Of a stretch of 64,000 nucleotides of DNA, positions 16,799-26,456 are shown piece by piece; the first letter of the stretch is position 1; each line of letters starts with the position of its first letter. A program made the position numbers and the translations under genes. The notes beneath the pieces were generated by a model. The model ran no database searches. It saw only the letters and a list, made by a program, of their open reading frames with translations, and was not told the origin of the DNA. The DNA is taken from positions 83,546-147,545 of the forward strand of contig JAJPHM010000077.1 in NCBI GenBank assembly GCA_021325295.1, written 5' to 3'. This stretch comes from Nitrososphaeraceae archaeon. GTDB lineage: Archaea; Thermoproteota; Nitrososphaeria; Nitrososphaerales; Nitrososphaeraceae.

Positions 16799-18235
16799 TT
16801 ATTCTACAGAAATAACTGATCCGATAATATCAAGGCCCTTCTCCAATATACTCTGCGGCTGGCAGGCAGAAATTCTTATAAAATTATCATATGAATCGCC
16901 AAAGCCGCCACCCGGCGCCACTGCAACACCCATTTCCAGAAGCTTTTCCACAGTATCGTCTGCCAAGGACTGTTGTCGCAGTCTCGGGAAAACATACATT
17001 GCACCATCCGGGCTTACAAAGTCTACAGGCATCTTGTTTAACCTGCTTGTAATAAAATCAAGCCGCTTCTTCATCACCTTTACGTTATCTGAGGGATCAG
17101 AAGAACAGGCAGCAAGGGCAGCATATTGCATTGGTTCTGCCACACTTGTAAGGGCCGTCGCTTGCACTTTAACTATCTTTGACAGTATTGCTCTGTTTGC
17201 AACGGCATATCCTACCCTGAATCCTGTCATTGCGTAACTTTTTGAAAAAGAAGAGATCATTATGCTCTTGTCATAGTCATAGTCAAGAATGCTGTCAAAT
17301 TCCCCAAACACGTAATCGGAATATACTTCATCACTCAGAATGTAGAGCGAGTTATCTTTAGCTATCGAAACCAGTTTTTGCATCATTCTTTTTTCGAGGA
17401 CCTTTCCAGTGGGATTATTTGGATAATTTATAACGATCATCTTTGTGTTGGGAGTTATCATCTCTTCAAGTCTATCCAGATCTGGAACCCATGCATCTTC
17501 GATACTGGTTCTTAAGACGCAAGTTTTTGCTCCAATGAAATCTGCGCAGTCCCTATATGCGGGCCATGCTGGTTCTATTGAAATTATCTCCTCTCCCCTC
17601 TTTACAAGAGAAACTATTGTCGCAAATACCGCAAACCTTCCTCCTACAGTCACTGTAACCATATCTTCTGTTATTCCCCTCTTCAGCTTGTTTGCTATGG
17701 CCTGTCGCAGTTTCATTACTCCTGCTGGCTCAGTATAGTGGTAGCGTCCGGTGTTGAATGAATCAACTAAGGTTTCTTTTATGTTACCAGGCGCTGCAAA
17801 ATCAGGCTCTCCTACTTCCATGTGAATAATTTTCTTACCTGATAGTTCCAGTTGTTTTGCTTTCAGAAAGATGGAGAGATGGGTTTGTTTTTTTTGCTCA
17901 GAATTTGCAGGTAAATCGTGTGTTTCTGAATTATGTCTTTGCTGCAACTTTTTAGATTCTGTGAGGAGAATATCGATTAACTGGGTTGCAAACTCTTTGC
18001 TCATGCCGATCTCATCAGACAATTCTAAAACCATGCTTTTGATTTCCTGCTCTACGCGCTCATCTTTAACATCCATCTTGAGATTGGTCTTTATTTCGCC
18101 TATTTTCTTTGAAAGCTCCATACGCCTATGTACCTGACGCACGATATTTGCGGTTAGATCTCGCATTTCAAATCGCAGTCGTTCCAGCTCTTCGTTTTCA
18201 GGTTTTCTTGTATCTTTATTGACAACTTTATCCAT
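16799..18235 (-). CDS. Chorismate mutase fused to a class I/II aminotransferase
   Basis: A 478-residue fusion. Residues about 15-105 form an AroQ-type all-helical chorismate mutase (ELERLRFEMRDLTANIVRQV, RRMELSKKIGEIK). From about 120 a fold-type I PLP aminotransferase follows: IHMEVGEPDF, MIVINYPNNPTGKV, and the PLP lysine in ISSFSKSYAMTGFRVGYA, with the C-terminal Arg in FIRISACQ. It would turn chorismate into prephenate and then probably transaminate prephenate or an aromatic keto acid. It starts 5 nt after aroC and abuts tyrA, so the three are almost certainly cotranscribed. Confidence 0.9.
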   Translation of the reverse strand: MDKVVNKDTRKPENEELERLRFEMRDLTANIVRQVHRRMELSKKIGEIKTNLKMDVKDERVEQEIKSMVLELSDEIGMSKEFATQLIDILLTESKKLQQRHNSETHDLPANSEQKKQTHLSIFLKAKQLELSGKKIIHMEVGEPDFAAPGNIKETLVDSFNTGRYHYTEPAGVMKLRQAIANKLKRGITEDMVTVTVGGRFAVFATIVSLVKRGEEIISIEPAWPAYRDCADFIGAKTCVLRTSIEDAWVPDLDRLEEMITPNTKMIVINYPNNPTGKVLEKRMMQKLVSIAKDNSLYILSDEVYSDYVFGEFDSILDYDYDKSIMISSFSKSYAMTGFRVGYAVANRAILSKIVKVQATALTSVAEPMQYAALAACSSDPSDNVKVMKKRLDFITSRLNKMPVDFVSPDGAMYVFPRLRQQSLADDTVEKLLEMGVAVAPGGGFGDSYDNFIRISACQPQSILEKGLDIIGSVISVE

Positions 18236-18240
18236 AGAAA

Positions 18241-19338
18241 TTACCTCAATACAGGCGGGATCATAGCCGACCTGATGGCGTGGTCAGCCAAGACAAGGGA
18301 TACTGCACATTCAACTACAGGTGGGGCCCTTGGCACAACACATGGGTCATGGCGACCTGGAACCACAAGATTTGTCTGTTCTTTATTTAAAATGTCGAGT
18401 GTCGTTTGTTCCTTGGCTATGGACGATGCAGGTTTGAAAGCGACCCTTGACACGATTGGCATACCATTTGACAACCCTCCTAGGATACCTCCAGAATTAT
18501 TGGTTCTTGTTGTAACTTTATTGTCTTGCATGAAATAAAGGTCATTGTTCTCTGAGCCTTTTTTCTTTGAACCCTCAAATCCTGACCCAAATTCAACACC
18601 TTTTACCGCAGGAATACTAAAGAGAGCTTTGCTCAGGTCAGATTCAAGCGATCCGAATATAGGCTCACCAAGTCCTACAGGAATACCCAAAGTTGTGCAT
18701 TCAATTACCCCGCCAAGGGAATCACCGTTTCTTTTTGCTTCCAGAATGGCCATCTTCATTTTTTCAGCTGCAGCTTGGTCTGGACACCGTACTTCATTGC
18801 TGTATCTATCTTTTCTTGCTGCATCAACTGAAACTTGGCTGGCACGTATTCCACCTATCTCCAGGGTATATGCCATAGTTTCTATGCCCAAGGTATGCTT
18901 TAGAAGCTTTTGGGCTATTGCCCCTGCCATTACAATGGTGGCAGTAAGACGTCCTGAAAATCTACCACTTCCTCGGTAATCTGCAAAGCCACCATATTTT
19001 ACCATCGCAGGATAGTCTGCGTGGCCCGGGCGAGGAATATTTTTGATAAACTCATAAGCTTTTGAGTCGGAGTCTTTGTTCCATATCAGCATGCAAATAG
19101 GAGCTCCGGTGGTGTATCCTCTGAAAACTCCAGAGAGAATCTCAACTCTATCCTCTTCCTTTCTCTGGGTTGTTATGATAGACTGACCGGGCTTTCTGAG
19201 GTCGAGCTGATGTTGGATATCAGATTCGTCAAGGGCAAGTCCTGCTGGACAGCCATCTACTACCACACCTACACACTTGCCGTGGCTCTCGCCAAAGCTC
19301 AGAGCAGTAAAGCGCTCTCCCAGTAGATTTCCGCCCAT
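18241..19338 (-). CDS. aroC: Chorismate synthase
   Basis: A 365-residue chorismate synthase, making chorismate from EPSP with reduced flavin. The family signatures are present: SFGESHGKCVGVVVDG near the start, the RKPGQSIITTQRKEEDRVEILSG region, YRGSGRFSGRLTA, and the C-terminal RHDPCVVPRAPPVVE. Length is normal. It lies 120 nt after aroA in the same direction. Confidence 0.97.
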   Translation of the reverse strand: MGGNLLGERFTALSFGESHGKCVGVVVDGCPAGLALDESDIQHQLDLRKPGQSIITTQRKEEDRVEILSGVFRGYTTGAPICMLIWNKDSDSKAYEFIKNIPRPGHADYPAMVKYGGFADYRGSGRFSGRLTATIVMAGAIAQKLLKHTLGIETMAYTLEIGGIRASQVSVDAARKDRYSNEVRCPDQAAAEKMKMAILEAKRNGDSLGGVIECTTLGIPVGLGEPIFGSLESDLSKALFSIPAVKGVEFGSGFEGSKKKGSENNDLYFMQDNKVTTRTNNSGGILGGLSNGMPIVSRVAFKPASSIAKEQTTLDILNKEQTNLVVPGRHDPCVVPRAPPVVECAVSLVLADHAIRSAMIPPVLR

Positions 19339-19458
19339 TGGATTCAGAGGAAATGTCTGTACGGCTCCGTATATATTGTCTTTTTTACACTAGAATAGGC
19401 TGCAACTGCTAGATACAGGATTTGATTTCTAATTGTTCCCACTCTATCGGTACACCAG

Positions 19459-20760
19459 CTATTCCCTATCCGGCATATTTTCAAGAAGTGCACCTAATTT
19501 TTTCATATCGTCAACAAAGTTAGGATATGAAACGTCTACAGACTCTGCTCCTGCGACAACCGACCTTGGAGTCAACATCGCAGCAATTGTGAATGCCATA
19601 AAGAGCCTATGATCATTGAATGCTTCGACAGATGCTCCTTTACAAGACTTTGGAGCTTTGATCAAAAGTCCATCTTTGAATTCTTTAACAGTGGCACCAA
19701 ACTTAGATAATTCTGATGCAATATTTGCAATTCGATCAGTCTCTTTTAGTCGGGCATGAGCAACACCGGAGATTCTAACGGCCGAGCGCGCTTTTAGTGC
19801 CAATATGGAGACCACAGGCAAAAGGTCTGGCGCATCATTTAGGCAAAAATCGCCACCATCTAGTCTATCTGTCCCCTGTACTGTTACCTCCCCTCTCTGG
19901 CGGTCAACTCTGATCCATCCGCCCATATCCTTTATAATTTCTATAACCCTAGAGTCTGCTTGCGGCAGCTTGAAGTCAAGCCCTCTAACTGTTAGCTTGC
20001 CGCCCGCAATAATCCCTGCAGCCAGTACTAGAGCTGCGGTAGAAAAATCACTCGGCACTTCAAATTTTGTTCCATAGTATCTTGAATTGTTGATGTGGTA
20101 CTGTAGGAGGTTCTTTTCATATTCAATTGATACTCCAAATCTTTTCATCGAAGCAATGGTGGATTCTATATAGGGCTTTGAAACAAGCTCGCCCTTGATC
20201 TTTAGAGTTATTGGTGAATTTGCGTAAATTCCAGAAATTAAAATACCTGAAATGAACTGGCTTGATACCGTTCCGTCTATGACAGATACGCCACCTTTAA
20301 TGCCTCCGCCTCTTACCACAAGCGGCGCCATGCCATTCATCCGGGTAGAAAAGCACCTTACGCCAAGCTGAGACAGAGCATCTATGATGGGTTGCATCGG
20401 TCTTTTACGAAGGCTCTCGTCTCCTGTCAGTACCGTAAAGCCTTCCTTTACAAGGCTGCACATTACAGTCATGATGCGTATTGTCGTGCCAGAGTTTTCG
20501 GCATTCAGAATATTATCTGGAGCATCAAAACTTGCTCTTCCGCTGATGTAAAGGCGCTCACCCTCATGGCTTATTTCAGCTCCAAGAGCCTTGCACAATG
20601 ATATCGTAGCCAACGTATCTCTAGCTAGGAGAGCATTGCTGATAACAGAAGTACCCTCTGCAAGTGAGGCAATAGCCACTGCTCGGTGGGAATAGCTCTT
20701 GCTGGAGGGGCAGCGAATGGAACCGTTAATTGTTGAATTTTTTACTTGTATGCTAACCAT
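19459..20760 (-). CDS. aroA: 3-phosphoshikimate 1-carboxyvinyltransferase (EPSP synthase)
   Basis: A 433-residue EPSP synthase, adding the enolpyruvyl group to shikimate 3-phosphate. Substrate-binding motifs can be read in order: PSSKSYSHRAVAIASLAEG, NAENSGTTIRIM, SLRKRPMQPIIDAL, and near the C-terminus KETDRIANIASEL and FNDHRLFMAF. The start overlaps the end of the shikimate kinase gene by 8 nt, which indicates translational coupling. Confidence 0.97.
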   Translation of the reverse strand: MVSIQVKNSTINGSIRCPSSKSYSHRAVAIASLAEGTSVISNALLARDTLATISLCKALGAEISHEGERLYISGRASFDAPDNILNAENSGTTIRIMTVMCSLVKEGFTVLTGDESLRKRPMQPIIDALSQLGVRCFSTRMNGMAPLVVRGGGIKGGVSVIDGTVSSQFISGILISGIYANSPITLKIKGELVSKPYIESTIASMKRFGVSIEYEKNLLQYHINNSRYYGTKFEVPSDFSTAALVLAAGIIAGGKLTVRGLDFKLPQADSRVIEIIKDMGGWIRVDRQRGEVTVQGTDRLDGGDFCLNDAPDLLPVVSILALKARSAVRISGVAHARLKETDRIANIASELSKFGATVKEFKDGLLIKAPKSCKGASVEAFNDHRLFMAFTIAAMLTPRSVVAGAESVDVSYPNFVDDMKKLGALLENMPDRE

Positions 20761-21607
20761 CTATTAGACTGACGCTCGCTTTTTCATTACTCAATTGGCA
20801 AACGATTACCCTGCCTGAAAACTTTGCCATCGCTGATTTAACTTCTTGAATTTTCTCATGGCGCGATACAGCTGCTACGGAAGGCCCATTGCCCGAGAGG
20901 CTGGCAGATATTGCCCCATTAGTCAGGGCTGCTAGCGCTGGCTTGTAGTCAGCTGAAAGGGCCGCCGAAGCTGCAATGCCGTTTAGCTTCATTGCCTTCC
21001 AGTAGTCGCCGCTTTTAGCAAGGGCAAATGCATCTGTGAAAAACTCCACCATCTCTTTGAGCCGGTTTAGGTCTCCTCTCTGTCTGTTTTTCGGCAAAAA
21101 AATTGCAGCATAGAGGTTCATAGGTGCCTCCTCCCTGCGAAGTAACTTTCGGCCATAGTTATCAGTGACAACAAAGCCACCAAAATAGCAAGCGCTAGCG
21201 TCATCATATGCGCCTGTTATAGATACTTTTGCGTCAAGAGATGCACGCACAGCAGCATCCAATACCGCATAATCGTCTATATTTTCTTGGACGAGTCTGT
21301 GACAGGCAAGAGATATTGCATTTGACACTGCACTTGAGCTTTTTAATCCAAACCTAGCTGGGATTTCAGACTTTATCTGTACATTGACCAGATTGTTTTC
21401 AAGAATATTTTTTGGAATGACATTTTTGACAATGTTGCTTACCAGTCTATCAGGTCTGCCTCCATGAAAGCGGATTCCATAGCCATCTGATATTGCTACC
21501 TCAGACACGACCTCAAGACATACACCAAGCGCTGACCCGTAGCCTGTCGCAATTGCATTCACTATTGAAATTGCACCATGCATGGTTGCCCTTGCTTTCG
21601 CTTTCAT
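20753..21607 (-). CDS. aroK: Shikimate kinase, archaeal GHMP type
   Basis: A 284-residue kinase of the GHMP family, the archaeal replacement for the bacterial P-loop shikimate kinase. The ATP loop IPARFGLKSSSAVSNAIS near residues 88-104 and the C-terminal glycine-rich SASLSGNGPSVAAVS fit this family. It overlaps aroE by 4 nt upstream and aroA by 8 nt downstream, so the three are coupled. Confidence 0.93.
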   Translation of the reverse strand: MKAKARATMHGAISIVNAIATGYGSALGVCLEVVSEVAISDGYGIRFHGGRPDRLVSNIVKNVIPKNILENNLVNVQIKSEIPARFGLKSSSAVSNAISLACHRLVQENIDDYAVLDAAVRASLDAKVSITGAYDDASACYFGGFVVTDNYGRKLLRREEAPMNLYAAIFLPKNRQRGDLNRLKEMVEFFTDAFALAKSGDYWKAMKLNGIAASAALSADYKPALAALTNGAISASLSGNGPSVAAVSRHEKIQEVKSAMAKFSGRVIVCQLSNEKASVSLIDG

Positions 21608-22506
21608 GTGGGCTCACCAAAGATGCCGATCAAGTTTCTCTTCATAACTTCTCTGGGGGCCTCAAGCCCGGTCCATATTTCAAATGCCTTTGCGCCCTGC
21701 TCCAAAAGCATTTCGTATCCATACACAACAGTTGCACCAGCGTATTTTGCATTCTCTATTAGATTTGTATTTACAGGCTTGTAAACAATGTCATAAACGA
21801 TGGCCCCCTTTGTAATATGTTCATAGTCAATTACACTCTCTTCATCGTTCATGCCGATAGAAGTGGCATTAACAATCAGACCGCAGTTGGCAGATATCTG
21901 GCGTACATTGTCCAATGGAAGTGCTTTACACTTGAGCCCAAGTCTCTCTCCCCGTTTAGCAAGCTCTTCAGCCCTTTGCAGGCCGCGATTAGCGATAATC
22001 ACATCGACCACGTTCTCCTTCGATAATGCTGCAAGAACGGCCCGGGCTGCGCCACCGGCTCCAAGCAAAAGAACAGATACATGAAGATTCAATTTGCGCC
22101 GATGCAATGGTTGGATGAAACCATAGACATCTGTGTTGTAACCTTTCAGAACTCCATTAGCATTATGAACGGTATTTACGGCCCCTGCTTCTTCTGCAGT
22201 GAAATCCAGCTCGTCAAGGTATTTTATTATCTCTACCTTGTGTGGAACCGTAACATTAAATCCTGCTACATTTGTAGCACGAAGAGACTCTACCGATTCT
22301 TTTAGCTCATCCTTGGGCACCCTGAAAGATATGTAAGTACAATTCAGACCGAGCGAATTGAAGGCCGCATTTTGCATCCCGGGTGAAAGTGAATGATAGA
22401 CAGGATCACCTATGATGCAATATGTTTTAAACTGGCCTTGCATTTGCCACTCTATCAAGTGGATCGCTTTATAATATCTATCTGGATAGAAGCCGGAATA
22501 TCTCAT
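21604..22506 (-). CDS. aroE: Shikimate dehydrogenase
   Basis: A 300-residue NADP-dependent dehydrogenase reducing 3-dehydroshikimate. Visible are the substrate loop GDPVYHSLSPGMQNAAFN, the catalytic Lys in GFNVTVPHKVE, the Asp in YNTDVYGF, and the nucleotide loop LGAGGAARAVLAAL. The ATG at 22506 overlaps the stop of the upstream gene (ATGA), which supports it; a start at 22443 would remove a non-conserved 21-residue extension. It overlaps aroK by 4 nt. Confidence 0.94.
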   Translation of the reverse strand: MRYSGFYPDRYYKAIHLIEWQMQGQFKTYCIIGDPVYHSLSPGMQNAAFNSLGLNCTYISFRVPKDELKESVESLRATNVAGFNVTVPHKVEIIKYLDELDFTAEEAGAVNTVHNANGVLKGYNTDVYGFIQPLHRRKLNLHVSVLLLGAGGAARAVLAALSKENVVDVIIANRGLQRAEELAKRGERLGLKCKALPLDNVRQISANCGLIVNATSIGMNDEESVIDYEHITKGAIVYDIVYKPVNTNLIENAKYAGATVVYGYEMLLEQGAKAFEIWTGLEAPREVMKRNLIGIFGEPT

Positions 22507-23177
22507 GAGATAGATTCGGTCGTATGACAGGTTGATTCAATTTTATGCTTCGTAATTGGACAATCGCCTTCGCAATTCCGTCCACATACAACTATCTCCT
22601 TGATTATCTCCCTTAATGGATCTGCATCTACTGTATTTTTAACATGTTCTGCCAGCCTCCACTTGCGATTCAATCCTCGTCTATAACCTTCCGGCAGTGC
22701 TTGCTGTGTTATTCTTGTCAAGCATTTCTTTTCCAGCCATGCAACAGAAGCAATGGCAGGAGCTTTTCTGATCCATTCTGCTTTCTTTATCAGATCAACT
22801 TGACACCTCTCCACGTCAACGCCCAGAATTCCGGCAAAAGAGGGCAAATCCATTTTCTGAGTAGGTGAGCGCAGCATCTGCATCTCGGTAGCCACATATG
22901 CATAATCTACATAATCCTGAACCCTTTCGATCTGTTTTCTTGCCTTGGAGATTGAATCCCTTTTTGATTTAACTTCTACCAGAGTGAGCAATTTTCTATC
23001 CATTACAATCAGAAGGTCCAGATCTGACAAAATACTGCCCCATGCAACATTGAATCTCGCATGTGGAATGACTTCATACCCTTGATGTGAAAAATACTGC
23101 CCAAGTATGTCAATTATTGGTTGTTCATATTTTCCAATGGTTTTGCTTGACTTCAGTACATTTTTTGGTATTATCAA
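22503..23177 (-). CDS. PD-(D/E)XK nuclease-like protein of unknown function
   Basis: A 224-residue protein inside the shikimate cluster and translationally coupled to aroE by a 4-nt overlap. Residues 50-72 read like a PD-(D/E)XK nuclease core: Asp52 and Asp54 in LSDLDLLIV, then Glu68-Val-Lys70 in LVEVKSK after a short hairpin. The C-terminus has a Cys cluster (CGRNCEGDC) that could bind metal. It has no obvious link to aromatic synthesis. It may be a DNA-repair or restriction-type nuclease or an inactive relative; the fold call is from one motif only. Confidence 0.6.
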   Translation of the reverse strand: MIIPKNVLKSSKTIGKYEQPIIDILGQYFSHQGYEVIPHARFNVAWGSILSDLDLLIVMDRKLLTLVEVKSKRDSISKARKQIERVQDYVDYAYVATEMQMLRSPTQKMDLPSFAGILGVDVERCQVDLIKKAEWIRKAPAIASVAWLEKKCLTRITQQALPEGYRRGLNRKWRLAEHVKNTVDADPLREIIKEIVVCGRNCEGDCPITKHKIESTCHTTESIS

Positions 23178-23268
23178 ATATATCTACATGCAGCAACTAT
23201 CAGAATCATAAATAGATACGAGCTAAAAAAAATTTAATGACCAATGTAGGAGATCTTGATGACAACAT

Positions 23269-23979
23269 TCAGCTGTTGGAATTGCTCAGCCTGTTGTCTA
23301 TCTTATCGTATATTCGTCTCATATCCCTTACAGATATCTGTCCGGGTGCAACTGGCTTATCTAATGTCGCATATGTAAAGGGTGCATTCCCAACGAGCGT
23401 GCACAGTATCCTAGATAGGGTGCCTGCTTGACCCATTGCAAACGCCACCAAATTCAATCCATCTGCGTTTTCGTAAAGGCCGAGAATTCGTAGTGCGTCT
23501 TGGACCGTAATTGCAGTACTTACGACCTTTACATAGTTACTGTATGATCTCATTTCAGAAAGAATGTCTGCCAGCTTATCAGAGGCAGGTGTCTGTTTGA
23601 AATCGTGCCATGATACAATTGCTGGATTTCTCTGACTTTCAACATGGTCTGCTAGACTATCATCATTTTTGAGAGCATCAAGTTCAATGTCTATGAGCAT
23701 TGGATCATGCTCTGATAACATCTTTAACAGTGCTATCCTCTCACTTTCGCTTCCTTCAAATTGTCCACCCTGATTTTTGGACCTTAGAGTAAAGATTGCT
23801 TTCCTTTCACTGCCCATACCTTTTATGATTTTCAGCGCATCACCAAATACGTGAGGTTCCAGAAAATCAAAGCGAATTTCTATAAAATCAGAGCCCAAGG
23901 AAAATGCTGTCTTGATCTGGCCTTCAAGTTCCTTTAGGTTTTTAGCCGCCAAAGTAGTGCAGATTCTTCCTAGGACCAC
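23269..23979 (-). CDS. aroD: 3-dehydroquinate dehydratase, type I
   Basis: A 236-residue type I dehydratase working through a Schiff base. The substrate-site Glu lies in FIEIRFDFLE, the catalytic His in IVSWHDFKQTP, and the Schiff-base Lys in SNYVKVVSTA; the C-terminal PVAPGQISVRDMRRIYD is also typical. The start is GTG 23979, about 23 nt behind a TTCTTAAAAG box on the coding strand (near 23997-24006), so aroD may open its own transcript even though it lies within the cluster. Confidence 0.94.
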   Translation of the reverse strand: MVLGRICTTLAAKNLKELEGQIKTAFSLGSDFIEIRFDFLEPHVFGDALKIIKGMGSERKAIFTLRSKNQGGQFEGSESERIALLKMLSEHDPMLIDIELDALKNDDSLADHVESQRNPAIVSWHDFKQTPASDKLADILSEMRSYSNYVKVVSTAITVQDALRILGLYENADGLNLVAFAMGQAGTLSRILCTLVGNAPFTYATLDKPVAPGQISVRDMRRIYDKIDNRLSNSNS

Positions 23980-24172
23980 TTTTTGTACAGGCTTTTCTTA
24001 AAAGCGACAGATAGATAAACCAATCAGCAAGCAGGCAGAATGAGAATACTAGTTGGAACTAAACAATGCTTCAGGCTGCTCTGTACATCCACCAGATACT
24101 TGACCGTGTATGCATTGTCTACTTGTCTATGAATTTTCGCTCAAACCGTTATGTCTACAGAGCTGCATCTTT

Positions 24173-24319
24173 CTATCCCACGCCGGCAGGTGGCGAACTT
24201 GTGTTGCTATGGTCCATTTTCTGATGTGCGTTCAGTGCTTCTACGCTATCAAACAATCTTCCACACAAGTTGCAGCGCTGCTGCTTCGGATATTTTGAGT
24301 TGGAAGTAGTGGCAGCCAT
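24173..24319 (-). CDS. C2H2 zinc-finger microprotein
   Basis: A 48-residue protein with one classical finger: Cys-x2-Cys-x12-His-x4-His, read as CNLC, GRLFDSVEALNA, HQKMDH, with the expected Phe and Leu core. Basic and Ser/Thr-rich flanks surround it. An AAATATTTATC box on the coding strand (about 24346-24356) lies about 31 nt before the ATG, a good leaderless promoter. It sits between aroD and the DNA methyltransferase. Function is unknown; DNA or protein binding is likely. Confidence 0.72.
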   Translation of the reverse strand: MAATTSNSKYPKQQRCNLCGRLFDSVEALNAHQKMDHSNTSSPPAGVG

Positions 24320-24393
24320 TGATAATCTAATAACATTGTTGTTTAGATAAATATTTTAGTCCGACTTACGTCCTTGCAAGTATCCAAATACAG

Positions 24394-25284
24394 CTATACC
24401 TCTACGTAGTGTGATGGAATCTTTTTCCAGTTTGCGATTAGTGCCTGATTTCTTATATGGACCGGCTCTGTTGCGATACGGGATTGGGCAAGAAGGGCAT
24501 ATTCTTTGACAACGTCTATTCCGATGTAATGTCTACCAAAGTTATGTGCAACTTTTGTCGTCTGTCCGCTGCCATTGAATGGATCCAGAACAGTATCACC
24601 CTTGCAAGAATAAAGTGTCATTAGCCTATAGGGGATTTCCTCAGGAAATGGACATGGGTGGTTGATGTATCCGGGAGGTACAGGGGCAACATGCCACACA
24701 GAGTTTGCGATCTCCTTTGTCCACTCCTCATGTGTAGCAGGAAGCGCCTCCATTGTCCTCATTCTGCCACTGTTGACATCTCCTTTTCTTAATATGAGGA
24801 TAAACTCATGCATTATATTCGCTCTATAATATTTCGGGTATGGGTTTATCACAAACGAACCGTATCTATTTGTGCCGCCTGTGACCTTGTGCCAGATTAT
24901 CTCTTCATGAAGATTCCAATTGCCAAAAGGCTTGACAAGCTTGGAAAGCAACATATGAGGAAGTGGCAATATTGTTCCGTTTACAACTTCATTTGCAATT
25001 ACAATACAACAATAGCCACCTTCCTTTGTAACCCGGTAGACATGTTCATTAAAGACCTCAACCATGTCTGCAAGATATTCGGCAGTGTCTAGTTTGAGCT
25101 TGCCTCTATAATACGCTCCTTTGCCAGAGACATGGGCATCGTAATCTATGGCATTTCTATATGGTGGCGAAGTTACTGTAAGTTGGATCGAATCTGGATC
25201 GAGTTTTGGCAGTACCTGTTTGCAATTACCTATGATTATTTGGTCTCTGACTTGTTGCTGAGCTAGCATAAAGTAGTGCTGCAT
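24394..25284 (-). CDS. DNA (cytosine-N4 or adenine-N6) methyltransferase
   Basis: A 296-residue beta-class DNA methyltransferase. The catalytic motif IV comes first (TSPPY, residues 38-42) and the SAM motif I near the C-terminus (VLDPFNGSGQTTKVA), with RHYIGIDV behind it. SPPY is frequent in N4-cytosine enzymes, but base specificity cannot be fixed from this. The middle variable region (about 110-220) would hold target recognition. No restriction enzyme is adjacent, though a nuclease-like gene lies at 22503-23177. It lies within the shikimate cluster, between aroD and DHQ synthase II. Confidence 0.87.
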   Translation of the reverse strand: MQHYFMLAQQQVRDQIIIGNCKQVLPKLDPDSIQLTVTSPPYRNAIDYDAHVSGKGAYYRGKLKLDTAEYLADMVEVFNEHVYRVTKEGGYCCIVIANEVVNGTILPLPHMLLSKLVKPFGNWNLHEEIIWHKVTGGTNRYGSFVINPYPKYYRANIMHEFILILRKGDVNSGRMRTMEALPATHEEWTKEIANSVWHVAPVPPGYINHPCPFPEEIPYRLMTLYSCKGDTVLDPFNGSGQTTKVAHNFGRHYIGIDVVKEYALLAQSRIATEPVHIRNQALIANWKKIPSHYVEV

Positions 25285-25362
25285 GTAACGGTTTGTCCAT
25301 ATCCGGCATACTCTAAAGTAATGTACAAGCTGATCAAGAAAATTTCTTCTGTTTTGAGGTTA

Positions 25363-26451
25363 CTACTTCTCGACTATATACTCGTCAACTTCCATTCCAA
25401 AATGCCTTCCAGAAGCTGGCTTTGAATAGCCAAGCACTTCATCGCCTGGTTTGATTTCTGTAACTGACACAAGGCTGCCATCTTTTTTCACAAGTCGTAT
25501 TGTCTCTGCATTTTGGAGTATGACAGTTCCGCTCTCGCCATTGATTTCCGCTCTAATAAGTCTCAGCGGCCTTGTTTCTATCTTTGACCTGCCAACTACA
25601 ACACTCCTGGCATTTCCATTCCTGTCAACTATCAGCACTTCGCTTCCAGATTCAATTTCAGAAAGGTATCGGGTCTTGCCATCAGGCGAGATGGTGTAGC
25701 AATATACCGCGCCTGCGTTTACCCTGAAAGGGCGAGGAGAGGTAAAAGAGGATCCTACGGATTCGTTATGTACAAGCAGCATAAAGTTTGATCTGCTCCC
25801 AATAAGCATCCCTTCGCCAGATGACAGCATTGATGCGGTATCGACGCAAACCCGTTCTCCGGTGCCTACATCCTTTACTTCAACCACCTTGGCAGGCAGT
25901 ATTCTAAAGTCATGCTGTCCTAAATTGCGAATAACTTGATTTACCTCTTCAATTTTGCCCGTTGAAAAAATGACACCGTCGACGCCCATCTCAAGAACTG
26001 AAAGCATGGTATTTACTTCACTTACGCTTTCTGCGGTTGTATAGATTTTTGTCCTCGACTTGTGAAGCTTTGCAATAATATTCTCAAGTGGTATAATCTT
26101 CCAGTCAGCAGCATCTACAATTACAAATTCTGCTCCTTCTAGGGCTGCCTTTTCTATTTCGTCGACATCACTGTTGCTGAGGACTTTTTTAAAATACCCC
26201 ATCTGCTTTGTTGCAGATAGAGATTTGAATTTTTTAAGCATCTCAAATGTTCTGCATATCACCATATCTGCTTCTTCAGATTCGAAGATAGTTTTAAACT
26301 CCTTTTCCTTTGCAGTATGTTTGAGAAGTTTTGGATCTATATTGATTATAGATACACCGGTCAGTTTGGCCAGAAAATCCTGAAGGTTTGATTCCGGGAC
26401 AGCAGGATTTATGATTATTTCCTTGCCAGTAATACGTTCATGTCTAGCCAT
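25363..26451 (-). CDS. 3-dehydroquinate synthase II (archaeal AroB')
   Basis: A 362-residue archaeal enzyme that makes 3-dehydroquinate by oxidative deamination and cyclisation of ADTH, bypassing DAHP. Recognisable stretches are AKVVEVKDVGTGERVCVDT, the conserved SSGEGMLIGSRSNFMLL, and SPRPFRVNAGAVYCY. It starts 5 nt after the ADTH synthase stop, so the two first steps of the pathway form a tight pair. Confidence 0.94.
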   Translation of the reverse strand: MARHERITGKEIIINPAVPESNLQDFLAKLTGVSIINIDPKLLKHTAKEKEFKTIFESEEADMVICRTFEMLKKFKSLSATKQMGYFKKVLSNSDVDEIEKAALEGAEFVIVDAADWKIIPLENIIAKLHKSRTKIYTTAESVSEVNTMLSVLEMGVDGVIFSTGKIEEVNQVIRNLGQHDFRILPAKVVEVKDVGTGERVCVDTASMLSSGEGMLIGSRSNFMLLVHNESVGSSFTSPRPFRVNAGAVYCYTISPDGKTRYLSEIESGSEVLIVDRNGNARSVVVGRSKIETRPLRLIRAEINGESGTVILQNAETIRLVKKDGSLVSVTEIKPGDEVLGYSKPASGRHFGMEVDEYIVEK

Positions 26452-26456
26452 AGTCC

